Shown in pieces: positions 16,515-25,569 of a stretch of DNA of 64,000 bases. Source of the stretch: CAZAYP01 sp964489425 [NCBI: uncultured Verrucomicrobiota bacterium] (GTDB lineage: Bacteria; Verrucomicrobiota; Kiritimatiellia; RZYC01). Location: NCBI GenBank assembly GCA_964489425.1, contig CAZAYP010000002.1:158596-222595 (forward strand), in the 5' to 3' direction. Made by a program: the position numbers and the translations under genes. Every line of letters starts with the position of its first letter. Within the stretch, counting starts at the first letter, position 1. The notes below the pieces were generated by a model, which was not told where the DNA came from, made no database searches, and saw nothing but the letters and a program-made list of their open reading frames with translations.

Positions 16515-17734
16515 CGCTTCGTACGCCGTTTCGATCCGTGGGCGGTGTCCCATTCCGCCATCTGCTGCACGTCCTTGTCGCCGCGGCCTGACAAATTAAT
16601 GATAATAAGATCATCCGGGGTCCAATGGGAAGCGCGTTTTATGACTTCCGCCACGGCATGCGCCGATTCCAGCGCCGGCAGGATGCCTTCCCAGGCGCAG
16701 AGGGCATTCACGGCCGCGAGGGCCTCGCGATCGTTGACGTGGGTGTAGGCCGCGCGCTGGTGATCCCGCAGCCAGCTATGCTCCGGTCCCACGGCGGCAT
16801 AATCCAGTCCCGCGCTGACCGAATGGGTGAGGCGGACCTGGCCGTCCGCATCCTGCAGCACAAAGGTGCGCGCGCCCTGCAGCACGCCCACGCGGCCGCC
16901 GGCAAAGCGGGCCGCGTGCTGGCCCGTCCGTACGCCAAGGCCGCCGGCTTCCACGCCCAGGAGCCGCACGCCGGGGTCGCGCAGGAACGCATAGAAAAGC
17001 CCCATGGCATTGCTGCCGCCGCCGACGCAGGCCACCAGCCACGTGGGCAGCCGGCCTTCCTGGCGCAGGCACTGGCGCCGCGCTTCCCGGCCGATGACCG
17101 CCTGGAAGTCGCGGACCATCATGGGGTAGGGGTGCGCTCCGAGCACGGAACCCAAAACATAGTGCGTGTGGCGCACGTTGGTGACCCAGTCGCGCATGGC
17201 CTCGCTGATGGCCTCCTTCAGCGTCTGCTGGCCGGCGGTAACCGGCACCACGGTCGCGCCCAGGCGCCGCATCCGGATCACGTTGAGTTCCTGGCGGCGC
17301 ATGTCCACCTGGCCCATGTACACCACGCATTCCATGCCGAACAGGGCCGCCACCGTGGCCGTGGCCACGCCATGCTGGCCGGCGCCGGTTTCGGCAATCA
17401 GGCGCCGCTTGCCCATGCGCCGCGCCAGCAGTGCCTGCCCGATGCAGTTATTGATTTTGTGCGCGCCCGTGTGGCACAGATCTTCGCGCTTCAGGTACAC
17501 CCGCACTCCGCCAAGCGCCTCGCTCATCCGTTGCGCGAAATACAGGGGGGTGGGCCGGCCCACGTATTGCTTGAGGTAGTACGCCAGTTCTTTTCTGAAC
17601 GCCGGGTCGCGCCGGGCGGCCGCATAGGCAGCGGTCAGCTCGCCGAGTGGCGCCATCAGCGTCTCGGGCACGAACATGCCGCCGTAGGGGCCAAAATGGC
17701 CCTGCGCGTCCGGGACAGGTTTCAAGCGCGACAT
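16511..17734 (-). CDS. trpB: Tryptophan synthase beta chain
   Basis: 407 residues. TrpB joins indole with L-serine to give tryptophan using pyridoxal phosphate. The catalytic Lys is in [10 protein letters not shown], the phosphate loop is VGGGSNAMG, and the substrate loop region [19 protein letters not shown] is intact; length is typical. ATG 17734 starts [19 protein letters not shown], matching the usual N-terminus, and lies inside the end of trpF (13-nt overlap). The usual partner trpA does not follow: yicC does. TrpB may therefore pair with a TrpA encoded elsewhere, or work with exogenous indole. Confidence 0.97.
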   Translation of the reverse strand: MSRLKPVPDAQGHFGPYGGMFVPETLMAPLGELTAAYAAARRDPAFRKELAYYLKQYVGRPTPLYFAQRMSEALGGVRVYLKREDLCHTGAHKINNCIGQALLARRMGKRRLIAETGAGQHGVATATVAALFGMECVVYMGQVDMRRQELNVIRMRRLGATVVPVTAGQQTLKEAISEAMRDWVTNVRHTHYVLGSVLGAHPYPMMVRDFQAVIGREARRQCLRQEGRLPTWLVACVGGGSNAMGLFYAFLRDPGVRLLGVEAGGLGVRTGQHAARFAGGRVGVLQGARTFVLQDADGQVRLTHSVSAGLDYAAVGPEHSWLRDHQRAAYTHVNDREALAAVNALCAWEGILPALESAHAVAEVIKRASHWTPDDLIIINLSGRGDKDVQQMAEWDTAHGSKRRTKR

Positions 17735-18336
17735 TGGCGGATAAACTCCTTTACCTTGTTCAAATCCTTTACGCCCGGTGCGGCTTCGACGCCCGAACAC
17801 ACGTCCACGCCCCAGGGCGCGACCGTCTGCAGCGCCGCGCTCACGTTGCCCGGCGCCAGGCCGCCGGCCAGGACCACGGGCCGTGGGCTGGCACGCGTCC
17901 ACCGCGCCACCAGGTCCCAATCGCCCACGCAGCCGGTGCCTCCGGGGGATTCGGCACTGTAGCTGTCCAGCACCAGGGCGTCAACCGGATAGCGTGCCGC
18001 CTCAGCCGGCGCGCACCGGTCCGCCGGGATGGCTTTCCAGACCGGCACAGAAAAGCCGCGGCAATCTTCCGGCGATTCGGAGCCGTGCAGTTGAACCACG
18101 TTCAACCCCAGTTGCCGGATGACGTCACGGATGTGCGCGCGGGGCGCATCCACGAACACGCCCACCCGGAGGATGCCGGCCGGGATGCCGGCCACGGCCG
18201 CCGCCATGGTCTCCGGCGGCGCGTACCGCCGGGACTTGTCCCAGAATACAAAGCCCATGGCGTCCGGTGCCAGGTCAGCCACCGCGGCCACATCCTCCGG
18301 CCGGCGCAGGCCGCAGATCTTGACCATCACGCGCAT
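17722..18336 (-). CDS. trpF: Phosphoribosylanthranilate isomerase
   Basis: 204 residues, a TIM barrel that converts N-(5-phosphoribosyl)anthranilate to CdRP. The N-terminal signature [12 protein letters not shown] includes the general-base Cys. The acid Asp is in [10 protein letters not shown], and the C-terminal phosphate-binding stretch [11 protein letters not shown] is present. The ATG at 18336 is chosen because the motif lies four residues after it. It overlaps trpC (ends 18327) by 10 nt and trpB by 13 nt, so the three are translationally coupled. Confidence 0.95.
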   Translation of the reverse strand: MRVMVKICGLRRPEDVAAVADLAPDAMGFVFWDKSRRYAPPETMAAAVAGIPAGILRVGVFVDAPRAHIRDVIRQLGLNVVQLHGSESPEDCRGFSVPVWKAIPADRCAPAEAARYPVDALVLDSYSAESPGGTGCVGDWDLVARWTRASPRPVVLAGGLAPGNVSAALQTVAPWGVDVCSGVEAAPGVKDLNKVKEFIRQCRA

Positions 18337-19145
18337 GGGGCTCCGCGGGGCAGGGGCGGTGGCGATCCGGCGCCAGCCATCAGGTCGCGGATGGCTTGCC
18401 CGACGTCCGGCCGGCTCAGCAGGCTCTCGCCCACCAGGACCGCTCGCGCCCCGGCGGCGCGCACCCGGGCCACGTCTGCGGCCGAGTGGATGCCGCTTTC
18501 GCTCACCAGCAGCGCGCCCGGCGGCGCCAGGGGCGCCAGCGCTTCGGTGGTGGCCAGGTCCACCTTGAACGTGCCGAGGTCGCGGTTGTTGATGCCGATG
18601 ATCGTGGCGCCGAGGGCGGCCGCGCGGGCCATGTCGTCGCGGGTGTGCGTCTCCATCAGCACGGCCAGGCCCGCCTCCGCGCACAGGGCGTACAGCGCGG
18701 TTAAATCAGCAGGCGGCAGCGCGGCCACGATCAGCAGGGCCGCCGCGGCGCCCAGGCGGCGGGCATGCCAGACCTGCCACGGGTCCACAATAAATTCCTT
18801 GTAGAGCAGCGGCAGCCGCGTGGCAGCGCGCGCCGCGCAAAAATCCGGTGCGCCGCCGCCGAAATAGTGCGCATCCATGAGCACCGAGATGGCTTGCGCG
18901 CCCGCGGCTTCGTAAGCCCGTGCGATCTGCGCCGGGTCAAGGCCCGGGCGGATGTCGCCGCGCGATGGGGATCGGCGTTTGACCTCGGCGATCAGCCCCA
19001 TGGGCGCCGCGGCCAGGGCGCCGCGGAAATCCGGCGGCGGGGAAACCGCGCGGGCTTGCGCGGCCAGGTCGTCCGTGGGCAGTTCCGCGATCCGGGCGGC
19101 CACCTCGCGGCGCTTGTGCGCCACGATCTCAGCGAGCTTGCTCAT
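18327..19145 (-). CDS. trpC: Indole-3-glycerol phosphate synthase
   Basis: 272 residues. TrpC closes the indole ring of CdRP to give indole-3-glycerol phosphate. Family motifs are present: LIAEVKRRSPSRGDI (catalytic Lys), LYKEFIVDPWQV (catalytic Lys), GINNRDLGTFKVD and LVSESGIHSAADV. It is a stand-alone enzyme, not fused to TrpF. The start ATG 19145 sits inside the last codons of prfB (17-nt overlap). The product feeds TrpA/TrpB, but trpA is not in the window. Confidence 0.97.
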   Translation of the reverse strand: MSKLAEIVAHKRREVAARIAELPTDDLAAQARAVSPPPDFRGALAAAPMGLIAEVKRRSPSRGDIRPGLDPAQIARAYEAAGAQAISVLMDAHYFGGGAPDFCAARAATRLPLLYKEFIVDPWQVWHARRLGAAAALLIVAALPPADLTALYALCAEAGLAVLMETHTRDDMARAAALGATIIGINNRDLGTFKVDLATTEALAPLAPPGALLVSESGIHSAADVARVRAAGARAVLVGESLLSRPDVGQAIRDLMAGAGSPPPLPRGAPCA

Positions 19146-20266
19146 GCCCGCGGCCGCAGAAGGTCTTCAGGTAGCTCTCGACAAAACCGTCCAGGTCGCC
19201 GTCCAGCACCGCGGCCACGTTGCCCATCTCGAAGTCCGTGCGGTGATCCTTGACCATGGTGTAAGGCTGCAGCACGTAGGAGCGGATCTGGTGGCCCCAG
19301 GCGATCTCGCCCTTGGGGGAATAAAACCGCTCCATCTCCTGGCGCTTCTTGTCCTGCTGCAGCTCGTACAGGCGCGCGCGCAGCATCTTCATGGCCTTGT
19401 CGCGGTTGCTGTGCTGGGAGCGTTCCGCCTGGCACTGGACCACGATCCCGCTGGGGATATGGGTGATGCGGATCGCGGAGTCGGTCTTGTTGACGTGCTG
19501 GCCGCCCGCGCCGCTGGCGCGGTACGTGTCCACCCGCAGGTCTTTTTCCGCGATCTCGATCTCAATGTCATCGGCGATTTCCGCCACGACGTCCAGCGAC
19601 GCAAACGAGGTGTGGCGCCGCTTGTTGGCATCAAACGGGCTGATGCGCACCAGGCGGTGCACGCCGCGCTCGGACTTGAGGCGGCCGAACGCAAAGGGTC
19701 CGCTTACCAGGAACGACACGCTTTTGAGCCCCGCCTCGTCGCCCGACAGGGCGTCGAGCACTTCCATGGTGTAGCCGTGGTTTTCGCAAAAGCGGCGGAA
19801 CATGCGGTAGAGCATGTCGGCCCAATCACACGCCTCGGTGCCGCCCGCGCCGGCGTGCAGGGCAAGGTAGGCGTTGTGCGCGTCCATGGGCCCGCTGAAC
19901 AAAGCTTGCAGCTCGAGGTCATGCGCCCGGCGCTTTAATTGGGCTAGCATGGGCTCGGCTTCGGCCAAGGCCTGGGCCTGCTGGGCAGGATCCGGTTCGG
20001 CTGCGGCCAGCTCGATCAGGATGTGCAGATCTTCCTGGAGCTTGACCAGGGCGCGGTACGGATCAACAACCGCCTTGACGGCGTTGGTCTGGCTGATGGT
20101 TTCGCGGGCGCGGCTGGAGTTGTCCCAGAAGTCCGGCCGGGTGGCGGCCGCTTCGAGACGGGTCAGTTCGGTGGTGCGTCCGGCGATGTCAAAGATACCC
20201 CCGCATCTCGACCACCTGGCCGTCCAGTTGTTCCATCTGCTGCTTCAAATCGACCAACGTCATCAT
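19129..20266 (-). CDS. prfB: Peptide chain release factor 2 (programmed +1 frameshift)
   Basis: RF2 recognises UGA and UAA and triggers peptide release. The first 25 codons end EMRGYL at an in-frame TGA (20189-20191); translation then resumes in the +1 frame with DIAGRTTELTRLE. This gives about 378 residues, close to the usual ~365. The recognition motif SPF is in LVRISPFDANKRR and the peptidyl-transferase motif GGQ in GAGGQHVNKTDS. Two ATGs occur in tandem at 20266 and 20263, with AAGGA upstream. It lies 31 bp after lnt and overlaps trpC, an uncommon context for prfB. Confidence 0.97.
20188..20203 (-). promoter_or_regulatory. prfB autoregulatory frameshift site
   Basis: On the minus strand GCGGGGGTATCTTTGAC has the classical layout: an internal Shine-Dalgarno-like GGGGG, three bases, then CTT TGA C where the ribosome slips +1 if RF2 is scarce. 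It matches the well-known E. coli element almost exactly. Confidence 0.95.
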
Positions 20267-20297
20267 GGGATCGTCCTTTATTAGTACCCGGTTTATA

Positions 20298-21926
20298 TCA
20301 TGGGGCCGACTTCGCGTCACGCTCAGGATCGGGCGGGCGCGCGGGTTTCTGTTCCCAGGCCACCAGCGCGAGGAGCGCCAGGCTCGCGGCGGCGCAGGCG
20401 CCAGCCCACCAGTCGCCGTGGCGGGCGTAGAAGGTGAGCGGTTGGGGCGCGGCGGCGACCGGCACGCCGGCCACCAGGAACCCGGGCACCCCGGTCGATT
20501 GCCGCCCGGCCTGGAGCACGTCCCGGATGCGCCCGTGGCGGTCAATGGCGCAGGTGTAGCCGGTGTTGGTCGCCCGCACGGCCGGCACGTTATTTTCCAC
20601 GCAGCGGAACACGCAGTGGATCATGTGCTGGCGCGAGTTGGAGGATACATCGAACCACGCGTTGTTGGTGAGGTTGATGAGCAGGCGCGCCCCGCGCCGC
20701 ACGGCCGTGCGGGCCAGGGCGGGAATGGTGTCCTCGAAACAGATCAGCACGGAGAACGGCGTGTGGCGCGGCGGCAGGCGGAACACGGTGCTGCGCTTGC
20801 CGGCCGAGAAGCTTTCCTGGATGGGCGTCATGGCGGAGATCAGCCACATGGCGCCGGGCGGCACATATTCGCCGAACAACACCAGGTGTTGCTTGTCGTA
20901 GCTGCCCTCGATGTGACCCGCGGGATTAAACAGGAAGGCGCTGTTGTAGTAGCGGGGGCGTCCGTTATCCCGCCACTCGGTATCCATGGATCCCAGCAGG
21001 ATGGGCACGCCGTTGGTGACCAGCGCGTAGAGCAAGTCGTAGCTCGTGGCGCTGCTGATGATGTCATCCGGGACCGCGGTCTCCGGCCAGACGATCAGGT
21101 CCAACGGCCGGTTGGAGAGGGCGGCGCGCGTCTGGAAGAAGAGCCGTTCGTAGATGGTGATGATATGCGCCTCGGACCATTTTTCCACCTGGGGAATGTT
21201 GGGCTGAATGAGCGCCAGCCGCAGGGTGTCCGTCGTGGGCGCTGGCGCCCGCAGGGTGTAGAAGCCTACCGTGTGGGCCGTGGCAAAGGCCAGCAGCGCC
21301 AGCATGAACTCCGCGTGCCAGCGCCGGCCCCAGTGTCCGCGGTTTTCCAGGTAGCGCAGCAGGGTCAACCCCAAGCCCATGTTCATCCAGATCATGAGCG
21401 ACCCCACGAGGTAAACGCCGCCCCAGCGCGCGATCTGGATCAGCGGGACCTGGCGATATTGGCAAACGCCGAGCACATTCCAGCCAAAACCGGTGAACAA
21501 GATGGCGCGCAGGTATTCGAAACCTGTCCATGTGGCCATGGCACACAGCATCAGCGCCACGTTCTTGAACGGATCCTGGACGCCCCAGCGCGTGATCCAC
21601 CAGGACAACAACCCGGCCAGGGGGATAAAGTAGAGCGCGCAATACAGGGACAGGATGAACCAGCCGACGTACGTGACATGCGTGAGCCAGTGCAGGGTGA
21701 ACAGCCAGAATACGGCGCCGCTGAGGAACCCGAGTTTGAGCGCGTCGCGCAGGGGGTGCCGGTGAACGGCCACGAGCAGGGGAATGAATCCCACCCAGGC
21801 CAGGGCGTCCCATTCCAGGGGCGGGAAGGCAGTTGCCAGCAGGGCCCCGGACCAAGCGGCCAATGCGCGCGGATCGGCACCCATGACGTTCAAGCCACGC
21901 TTGATGCTGGTGATTACTGAGTTCAC
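20298..21926 (-). CDS. lnt: Apolipoprotein N-acyltransferase
   Basis: 542 residues. Lnt N-acylates the diacylglyceryl-cysteine of lipoproteins, the last maturation step, in the inner membrane facing the periplasm. About seven N-terminal transmembrane helices (residues ~15-225) precede a nitrilase-like domain. The triad is visible: Glu in LIVWPETAVPDD, Lys in YDKQHLVLFGEYVPPG, and Cys in LICFEDTIPAL. I took GTG 21926, which has AGGTGA eight bases upstream; ATG 21884 would shorten it by 14 residues but has no RBS. It is the first gene of the prfB-trp-yicC-gmk operon and implies an outer membrane with triacylated lipoproteins. Confidence 0.95.
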   Translation of the reverse strand: MNSVITSIKRGLNVMGADPRALAAWSGALLATAFPPLEWDALAWVGFIPLLVAVHRHPLRDALKLGFLSGAVFWLFTLHWLTHVTYVGWFILSLYCALYFIPLAGLLSWWITRWGVQDPFKNVALMLCAMATWTGFEYLRAILFTGFGWNVLGVCQYRQVPLIQIARWGGVYLVGSLMIWMNMGLGLTLLRYLENRGHWGRRWHAEFMLALLAFATAHTVGFYTLRAPAPTTDTLRLALIQPNIPQVEKWSEAHIITIYERLFFQTRAALSNRPLDLIVWPETAVPDDIISSATSYDLLYALVTNGVPILLGSMDTEWRDNGRPRYYNSAFLFNPAGHIEGSYDKQHLVLFGEYVPPGAMWLISAMTPIQESFSAGKRSTVFRLPPRHTPFSVLICFEDTIPALARTAVRRGARLLINLTNNAWFDVSSNSRQHMIHCVFRCVENNVPAVRATNTGYTCAIDRHGRIRDVLQAGRQSTGVPGFLVAGVPVAAAPQPLTFYARHGDWWAGACAAASLALLALVAWEQKPARPPDPERDAKSAP

Positions 21927-22028
21927 GGCGGGATCACCTGCAGAAACACATTGCCCATGTAAATCGTGCGACAGGGCTGCCGGCATTACAGCTCATACCA
22001 CTTCTACATAAATAGCGGTACTTATCTG

Positions 22029-22167
22029 GGCTCCCCGCCTTTCTAAGGCGGGGGGGGGCCGCAGGGTGGGGCGGTTGATACGGATACCGACCACCGCAGA
22101 CTCGGGGCGCGGACCATCCACAACCACCCCGGCCTGCGGCCACCCCTCCTTGCAAAGGCGGGGAGCT
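22029..22167. repeat. Imperfect inverted repeat element (MITE/REP-like)
   Basis: The left arm begins ggctccccgcctttctaagg (22029) and the right arm ends as its complement, gcaaaggcggggagct (22167). Homology continues inward (GGGGCCGCAGGGTGGGG versus the complement of CCCCGGCCTGCGGCCACC), giving arms of about 50 bp around a ~40-bp centre. No ORF is inside. The left arm itself folds as CCCCGCCTT/AAGGCGGGG. It may be a non-autonomous mobile repeat and may double as a terminator of the upstream operon region. The rest of 21927-22253 holds no gene. Confidence 0.6.
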
Positions 22168-22253
22168 TGTATGCTTGTTCTCATGCGGAAATGCCAGCAG
22201 ACAGGTTTGTCCGATAGCACCCGTGGTTGCGTGACGCTGCGCTGTCGTTCCCG

Positions 22254-23747
22254 CTAGATGATCTCAACGGTCACATCATCGACGGACTTGGTGTCCTCGG
22301 GAACTTCCTCGACTTCCTGAACTTGGAAGGTGGGCAGATGGCGGTAATACACCATGAGCATCATGGCCGCCATCGTGGTGCTATACACTGGCCCCTGACC
22401 GGCCCCGATTTCCGTGTCCTGGCCGTTGGGGGGCGGGTATTCCCAGTGGCCGTCCGGAAGTTGGGCCTTGACCAAGGTTACCGCCATGTCGCGGTTCCAC
22501 TTGGTCCACAGCGCGCCGCCGCCCTGGAAGGCTGCTTGTGCGAGATAATACCAGCCATACAGCGGGCTATTCAGCACATGTTTTTCCCAGTTGGGGAACA
22601 ACTCAGGCGTCTGGTCCAGGTATTCCAAAGCTTTTTGCACTTCCATGCACTTGCCTTGTCCAAGAAACTGCAGCGCCAGGATACCGACGCCGGTCATGCC
22701 TTTGTTGGCTTCGGTTTTGTCCTTGTAGCCAAACATGTTGCGCTCGGCATTGAAGTCGTTTTTGTACCACTGGACCGCGCGTTCCTTGCACTCCTTCATG
22801 CCCTCAATGTGCGCGCCGGCGCCCGTGGCGGCTTTCAGCGCTTGAACCTGCCACCCGCTGACCGATGCGTCGCACCGCGGGCCCTTGTCATAGTTGTAAT
22901 TCCACGCGCCGCCGCCCTGTTGGCTGGTCACAATAATCCGCACGCCTTTTTCCATGACATCTTTGAGCGCGGGGATGCGGGTGAGGGCATAAGCCTCGCT
23001 GACGGCATAGGTGCAGATGGCATGGGTGTAGGGCAGTTCGTTGTTGCGCTTCTTGGTGAAGTAGCCGCCTTCGTCCTGCGACTGAACCAGGAACTTGATC
23101 GCTTTCTCAACGGTTTCGCCATACTTCGCGGAGTTGGGCGTTTCGCCGTGGGCGAGGAAGGTCAGCAGGGCCAGGCCCGTCATGGCTTGCTTGTCCGAGG
23201 CGCTCACAATCGGGTCCCACGAACCCTCTTGTTTGTTTTGCCGGTCCTTCAGCCAGTCCAGCGCTTTTACCACGGAAGCTTCTGTGGCGCCGCCGTACCC
23301 GCCGCCGTACTTGCCCAGCATGGCCGCGCGGCCACCCGAGGATCGGCCGGCATACAATCCCTTCATGATCAGCGGGCTGGGCGCGCTCATGATATCGATG
23401 GCCGTGAACTCGGTATTGGGTTGGGGAGAAGCCATGCTATCCGTGGGAGTTTGTTCCATCTGGATATCCATGTTTTCAATGGGGACATCCGTGACTTCTT
23501 CCACATCTTCCAACTTTTCCAGTTCCTTCTCAAGCTCGTCGAGTTTCTGCTCTTCGGGCTCGATGACCTGGACCTGGATTTCATCGTCCTTTTGACGCCC
23601 CTTGGATGTGACCATGAACATCAGCAGCAGGATAATGCCGACATTCAAAATTGTGCTGGCGACCGGACCCCAGACGTGATCCTTAAATGCCTTGATACGG
23701 AGTTTGCGAAGCCGTTCTCTGACCTCAGCTGGTATGTCTGTACGCAT
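22254..23747 (-). CDS. TM-anchored squalene-cyclase-like alpha/alpha-toroid protein
   Basis: 497 residues. A short basic cytoplasmic N-terminus is followed by one transmembrane helix (about 34-52, TILNVGIILLLMFMV), then an acidic coiled-coil-like linker (residues ~65-95). Next come a Met/Pro-rich stretch and a prenyltransferase/squalene-oxidase-type toroid with QW-like repeats: DRQNKQEGSWDP, QSQDEGGYF, TSQQGGGAWNY and KAQLPDGHWEYP. The DxDD-type acid motif of true cyclases is not seen, so catalysis is doubtful. The anchor-plus-linker layout resembles TonB/TolA, and the gene directly follows ExbB-ExbD-ExbD. I infer a periplasmic partner of that motor. The ATG at 23747 is three codons downstream of a possible GTG at 23756. 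Confidence 0.8.
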   Translation of the reverse strand: MRTDIPAEVRERLRKLRIKAFKDHVWGPVASTILNVGIILLLMFMVTSKGRQKDDEIQVQVIEPEEQKLDELEKELEKLEDVEEVTDVPIENMDIQMEQTPTDSMASPQPNTEFTAIDIMSAPSPLIMKGLYAGRSSGGRAAMLGKYGGGYGGATEASVVKALDWLKDRQNKQEGSWDPIVSASDKQAMTGLALLTFLAHGETPNSAKYGETVEKAIKFLVQSQDEGGYFTKKRNNELPYTHAICTYAVSEAYALTRIPALKDVMEKGVRIIVTSQQGGGAWNYNYDKGPRCDASVSGWQVQALKAATGAGAHIEGMKECKERAVQWYKNDFNAERNMFGYKDKTEANKGMTGVGILALQFLGQGKCMEVQKALEYLDQTPELFPNWEKHVLNSPLYGWYYLAQAAFQGGGALWTKWNRDMAVTLVKAQLPDGHWEYPPPNGQDTEIGAGQGPVYSTTMAAMMLMVYYRHLPTFQVQEVEEVPEDTKSVDDVTVEII

Positions 23748-23771
23748 ATTTACCACGCTTGGATATAATTG

Positions 23772-24179
23772 CTAATTGGTACTGATGACCGAGAGGCTTT
23801 TCAATCCCCACTTGGCGCACAAATCCAGGACTTTGATAAGTCGGTCGTGCGTGGATAACGCGGTCACCATGATTAATACCGTCTGGTTTTTATCCAGCGC
23901 CGCCAACTTTGCAAGAAAATCGTCCATCGTGGTGAGATCAACTTCCTTGTCATTGAGCGTGTAGCCATTCGGGAACACGCTAATTCGCAGCAATTTGGGC
24001 ATATCCTGCTGCGACGCAGTTTTCTCGGCCGCAGGCCGAAAAACATCCAGGTTCGTGGTGACGTCCATGGGTTTCATGGTCACCAGGAAATAAATCAGCA
24101 ATTGGAACACGACGTCGATCATCGGCGTCATGGGCAAATCCATGCTGTCGGGTGGTCTCGGTTTCTTTTTTCGTGCCAT
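23772..24179 (-). CDS. ExbD/TolR-family protein (second copy)
   Basis: 135 residues. A short Lys/Arg-rich N-terminus is followed by one transmembrane helix containing the family's proton-path Asp (LPMTPMIDVVFQLLIYFLV), then a periplasmic alpha/beta domain. ExbD dimers sit inside an ExbB pentamer and convert the proton gradient into motion. It differs clearly from its neighbour in the periplasmic part, suggesting a heterodimer. It starts 19 bp after the first exbD and precedes the toroid gene by 24 bp. Confidence 0.93.
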   Translation of the reverse strand: MARKKKPRPPDSMDLPMTPMIDVVFQLLIYFLVTMKPMDVTTNLDVFRPAAEKTASQQDMPKLLRISVFPNGYTLNDKEVDLTTMDDFLAKLAALDKNQTVLIMVTALSTHDRLIKVLDLCAKWGLKSLSVISTN

Positions 24180-24198
24180 GGCAGATCTCCTTGGAGTC

Positions 24199-24630
24199 TT
24201 AGGACTCGCCCGCCTTCTTCGCCAGTTCCTTCGTGGCGGAAAACTTGATCACGTATAAGCCAGCCCCGGTAACAGCATCCATGCAAGCACGCACGTCTTT
24301 GTGCTGGGTTTTGGCGTCAGCGCGGATCACTACCGGCGTGTCCTGGCCGAACTGGTTGCGCACCTTGTTCATGACGGCTTTCACGGCTCCCGCTGACATG
24401 GGCACCTCGCCGAGTTTTATGGTCCCGGTATCCGTGATTTCGATGACTACGGTGCGCGGATCTTTCTTCTCCACGGCCGGTCCGTGGGGCGCCATGGCCA
24501 GTTTGATCTTCATATCAAAGGCCTTACGATCCAGATCGGCCGTGGTCACGAAGAAAATAATCAATTGGAACACAACGTCGATCATCGGCGTCATGTTGAT
24601 CCCAGCTTCCTCAGTCGGTTTTCTCGCCAT
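24199..24630 (-). CDS. ExbD/TolR-family protein (first copy)
   Basis: 143 residues: MARKPTEEAGINMTPMIDVV begins the protein, with the essential Asp in the single membrane helix (IDVVFQLIIFFVTT), then a periplasmic domain ending VIKFSATKELAKKAGES. ATG 24630 is used because GGGAG lies six bases upstream; the frame continues upstream without a better site. Two consecutive exbD genes after one exbB are typical of PVC bacteria and their relatives. Together they should form the stator/motor with the adjacent ExbB. Confidence 0.93.
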   Translation of the reverse strand: MARKPTEEAGINMTPMIDVVFQLIIFFVTTADLDRKAFDMKIKLAMAPHGPAVEKKDPRTVVIEITDTGTIKLGEVPMSAGAVKAVMNKVRNQFGQDTPVVIRADAKTQHKDVRACMDAVTGAGLYVIKFSATKELAKKAGES

Positions 24631-24688
24631 AGTCCACTCCCGTTGCCGGGCACACGGCGGCGTGTGCCCCACCGGTTATCAGGACGCG

Positions 24689-25498
24689 CTATTCCTGTAC
24701 AACTTCCACGTTCCGCAACACCTTGATCAAGTCCATGGTCAGCAGTTCCATGCTCAACACCATGTTGGTGGCGCGGTTCTTGAAATACTGGAAGAAGCCG
24801 ACGGCCGGGATGGCAACAATCAAGCCGGCTGCCGTCGTATAAAGAGCTTGGGCGATATTCATGGCCAGGGCAGATTGCTGGGCCGCGCCCGCCGACATGG
24901 TGGCCAACGAAGCAAAGGCGAAAATCATGCCTTGGACCGTGCCCAGCAGGCCCAGCATGGGCGCCAGGTTGCCGCAAAGGTTCAGGTAGGCAATGCGCTG
25001 GATCAGTTTCTCGCTTTCCTCGTCAGCGACCACGCCCACGATGTCCTGGATGGTTTCAAACCCCTCCTGGACATTGGAGAAGCCGGCGCTCAGGATGTTG
25101 GCCAGGGGGCAGGGGTTGTCTTCGCATATTTTGAGCGCTTTCATGACGTCGCCCTGTTCCATGGCCCCACGAACGTCGGTCACTAGCTTTTCGGGCATGA
25201 TCTTTTTGGGGCGTACGTTGATGTAGTCATCCACGACCAAGGCGCCGGCCCATAGCGAAACGGCAAGCAAAGCCAGCCACAAGAGGACGCCCAGCCAGCC
25301 GCTGCTTAACACAACCGTGATGAACCCGGTGCCTGATGCCGGCGCGGCATCGCTTTGGCCTTCGGCCAACTGCACGGTGCCGGCGTCGCCGCCAGCGGCG
25401 GCCGGGGCCGGCGCGGCGGCATCCTGGGCCATGACATGGACAACGCCCAAAGCGATGATGGCGATAACAGATATCACGAGGACTAACTTACTGCGCAT
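24689..25498 (-). CDS. MotA/TolQ/ExbB proton channel family protein
   Basis: 269 residues. There is an N-terminal signal/anchor helix (MRSKLVLVISVIAIIALGVV), an Ala/Pro-rich periplasmic stretch, then the three TolQ/ExbB helices. The signature segment is in GNLAPMLGLLGTVQGMIFAF, followed by SALAMNIAQALYTTAAGLIVAIPA (read in two parts). The extra N-terminal segment is usual for ExbB homologues of Planctomycetes and Lentisphaerae. Start ATG 25498 has GGAAGGAGC upstream. It should form the ring around the two ExbD proteins encoded next. Confidence 0.95.
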   Translation of the reverse strand: MRSKLVLVISVIAIIALGVVHVMAQDAAAPAPAAAGGDAGTVQLAEGQSDAAPASGTGFITVVLSSGWLGVLLWLALLAVSLWAGALVVDDYINVRPKKIMPEKLVTDVRGAMEQGDVMKALKICEDNPCPLANILSAGFSNVQEGFETIQDIVGVVADEESEKLIQRIAYLNLCGNLAPMLGLLGTVQGMIFAFASLATMSAGAAQQSALAMNIAQALYTTAAGLIVAIPAVGFFQYFKNRATNMVLSMELLTMDLIKVLRNVEVVQE

Positions 25499-25569
25499 TA
25501 CGGTGCTCCTTCCTTGTATGTTGCTTCCCACTATTGATTTTGTATCCGTTCAATCCCGGCTGTTCAAGT

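Noticed and set aside
20189-20266. In-frame TGA in prfB as a disabling mutation
   Set aside because: The surrounding slippery site and Shine-Dalgarno-like GGGGG are the known RF2 frameshift element, so the gene is intact.
22254-23747. True hopene/squalene synthesis enzyme
   Set aside because: The protein has an N-terminal membrane anchor and lacks the catalytic acid motif, and no isoprenoid genes are nearby.
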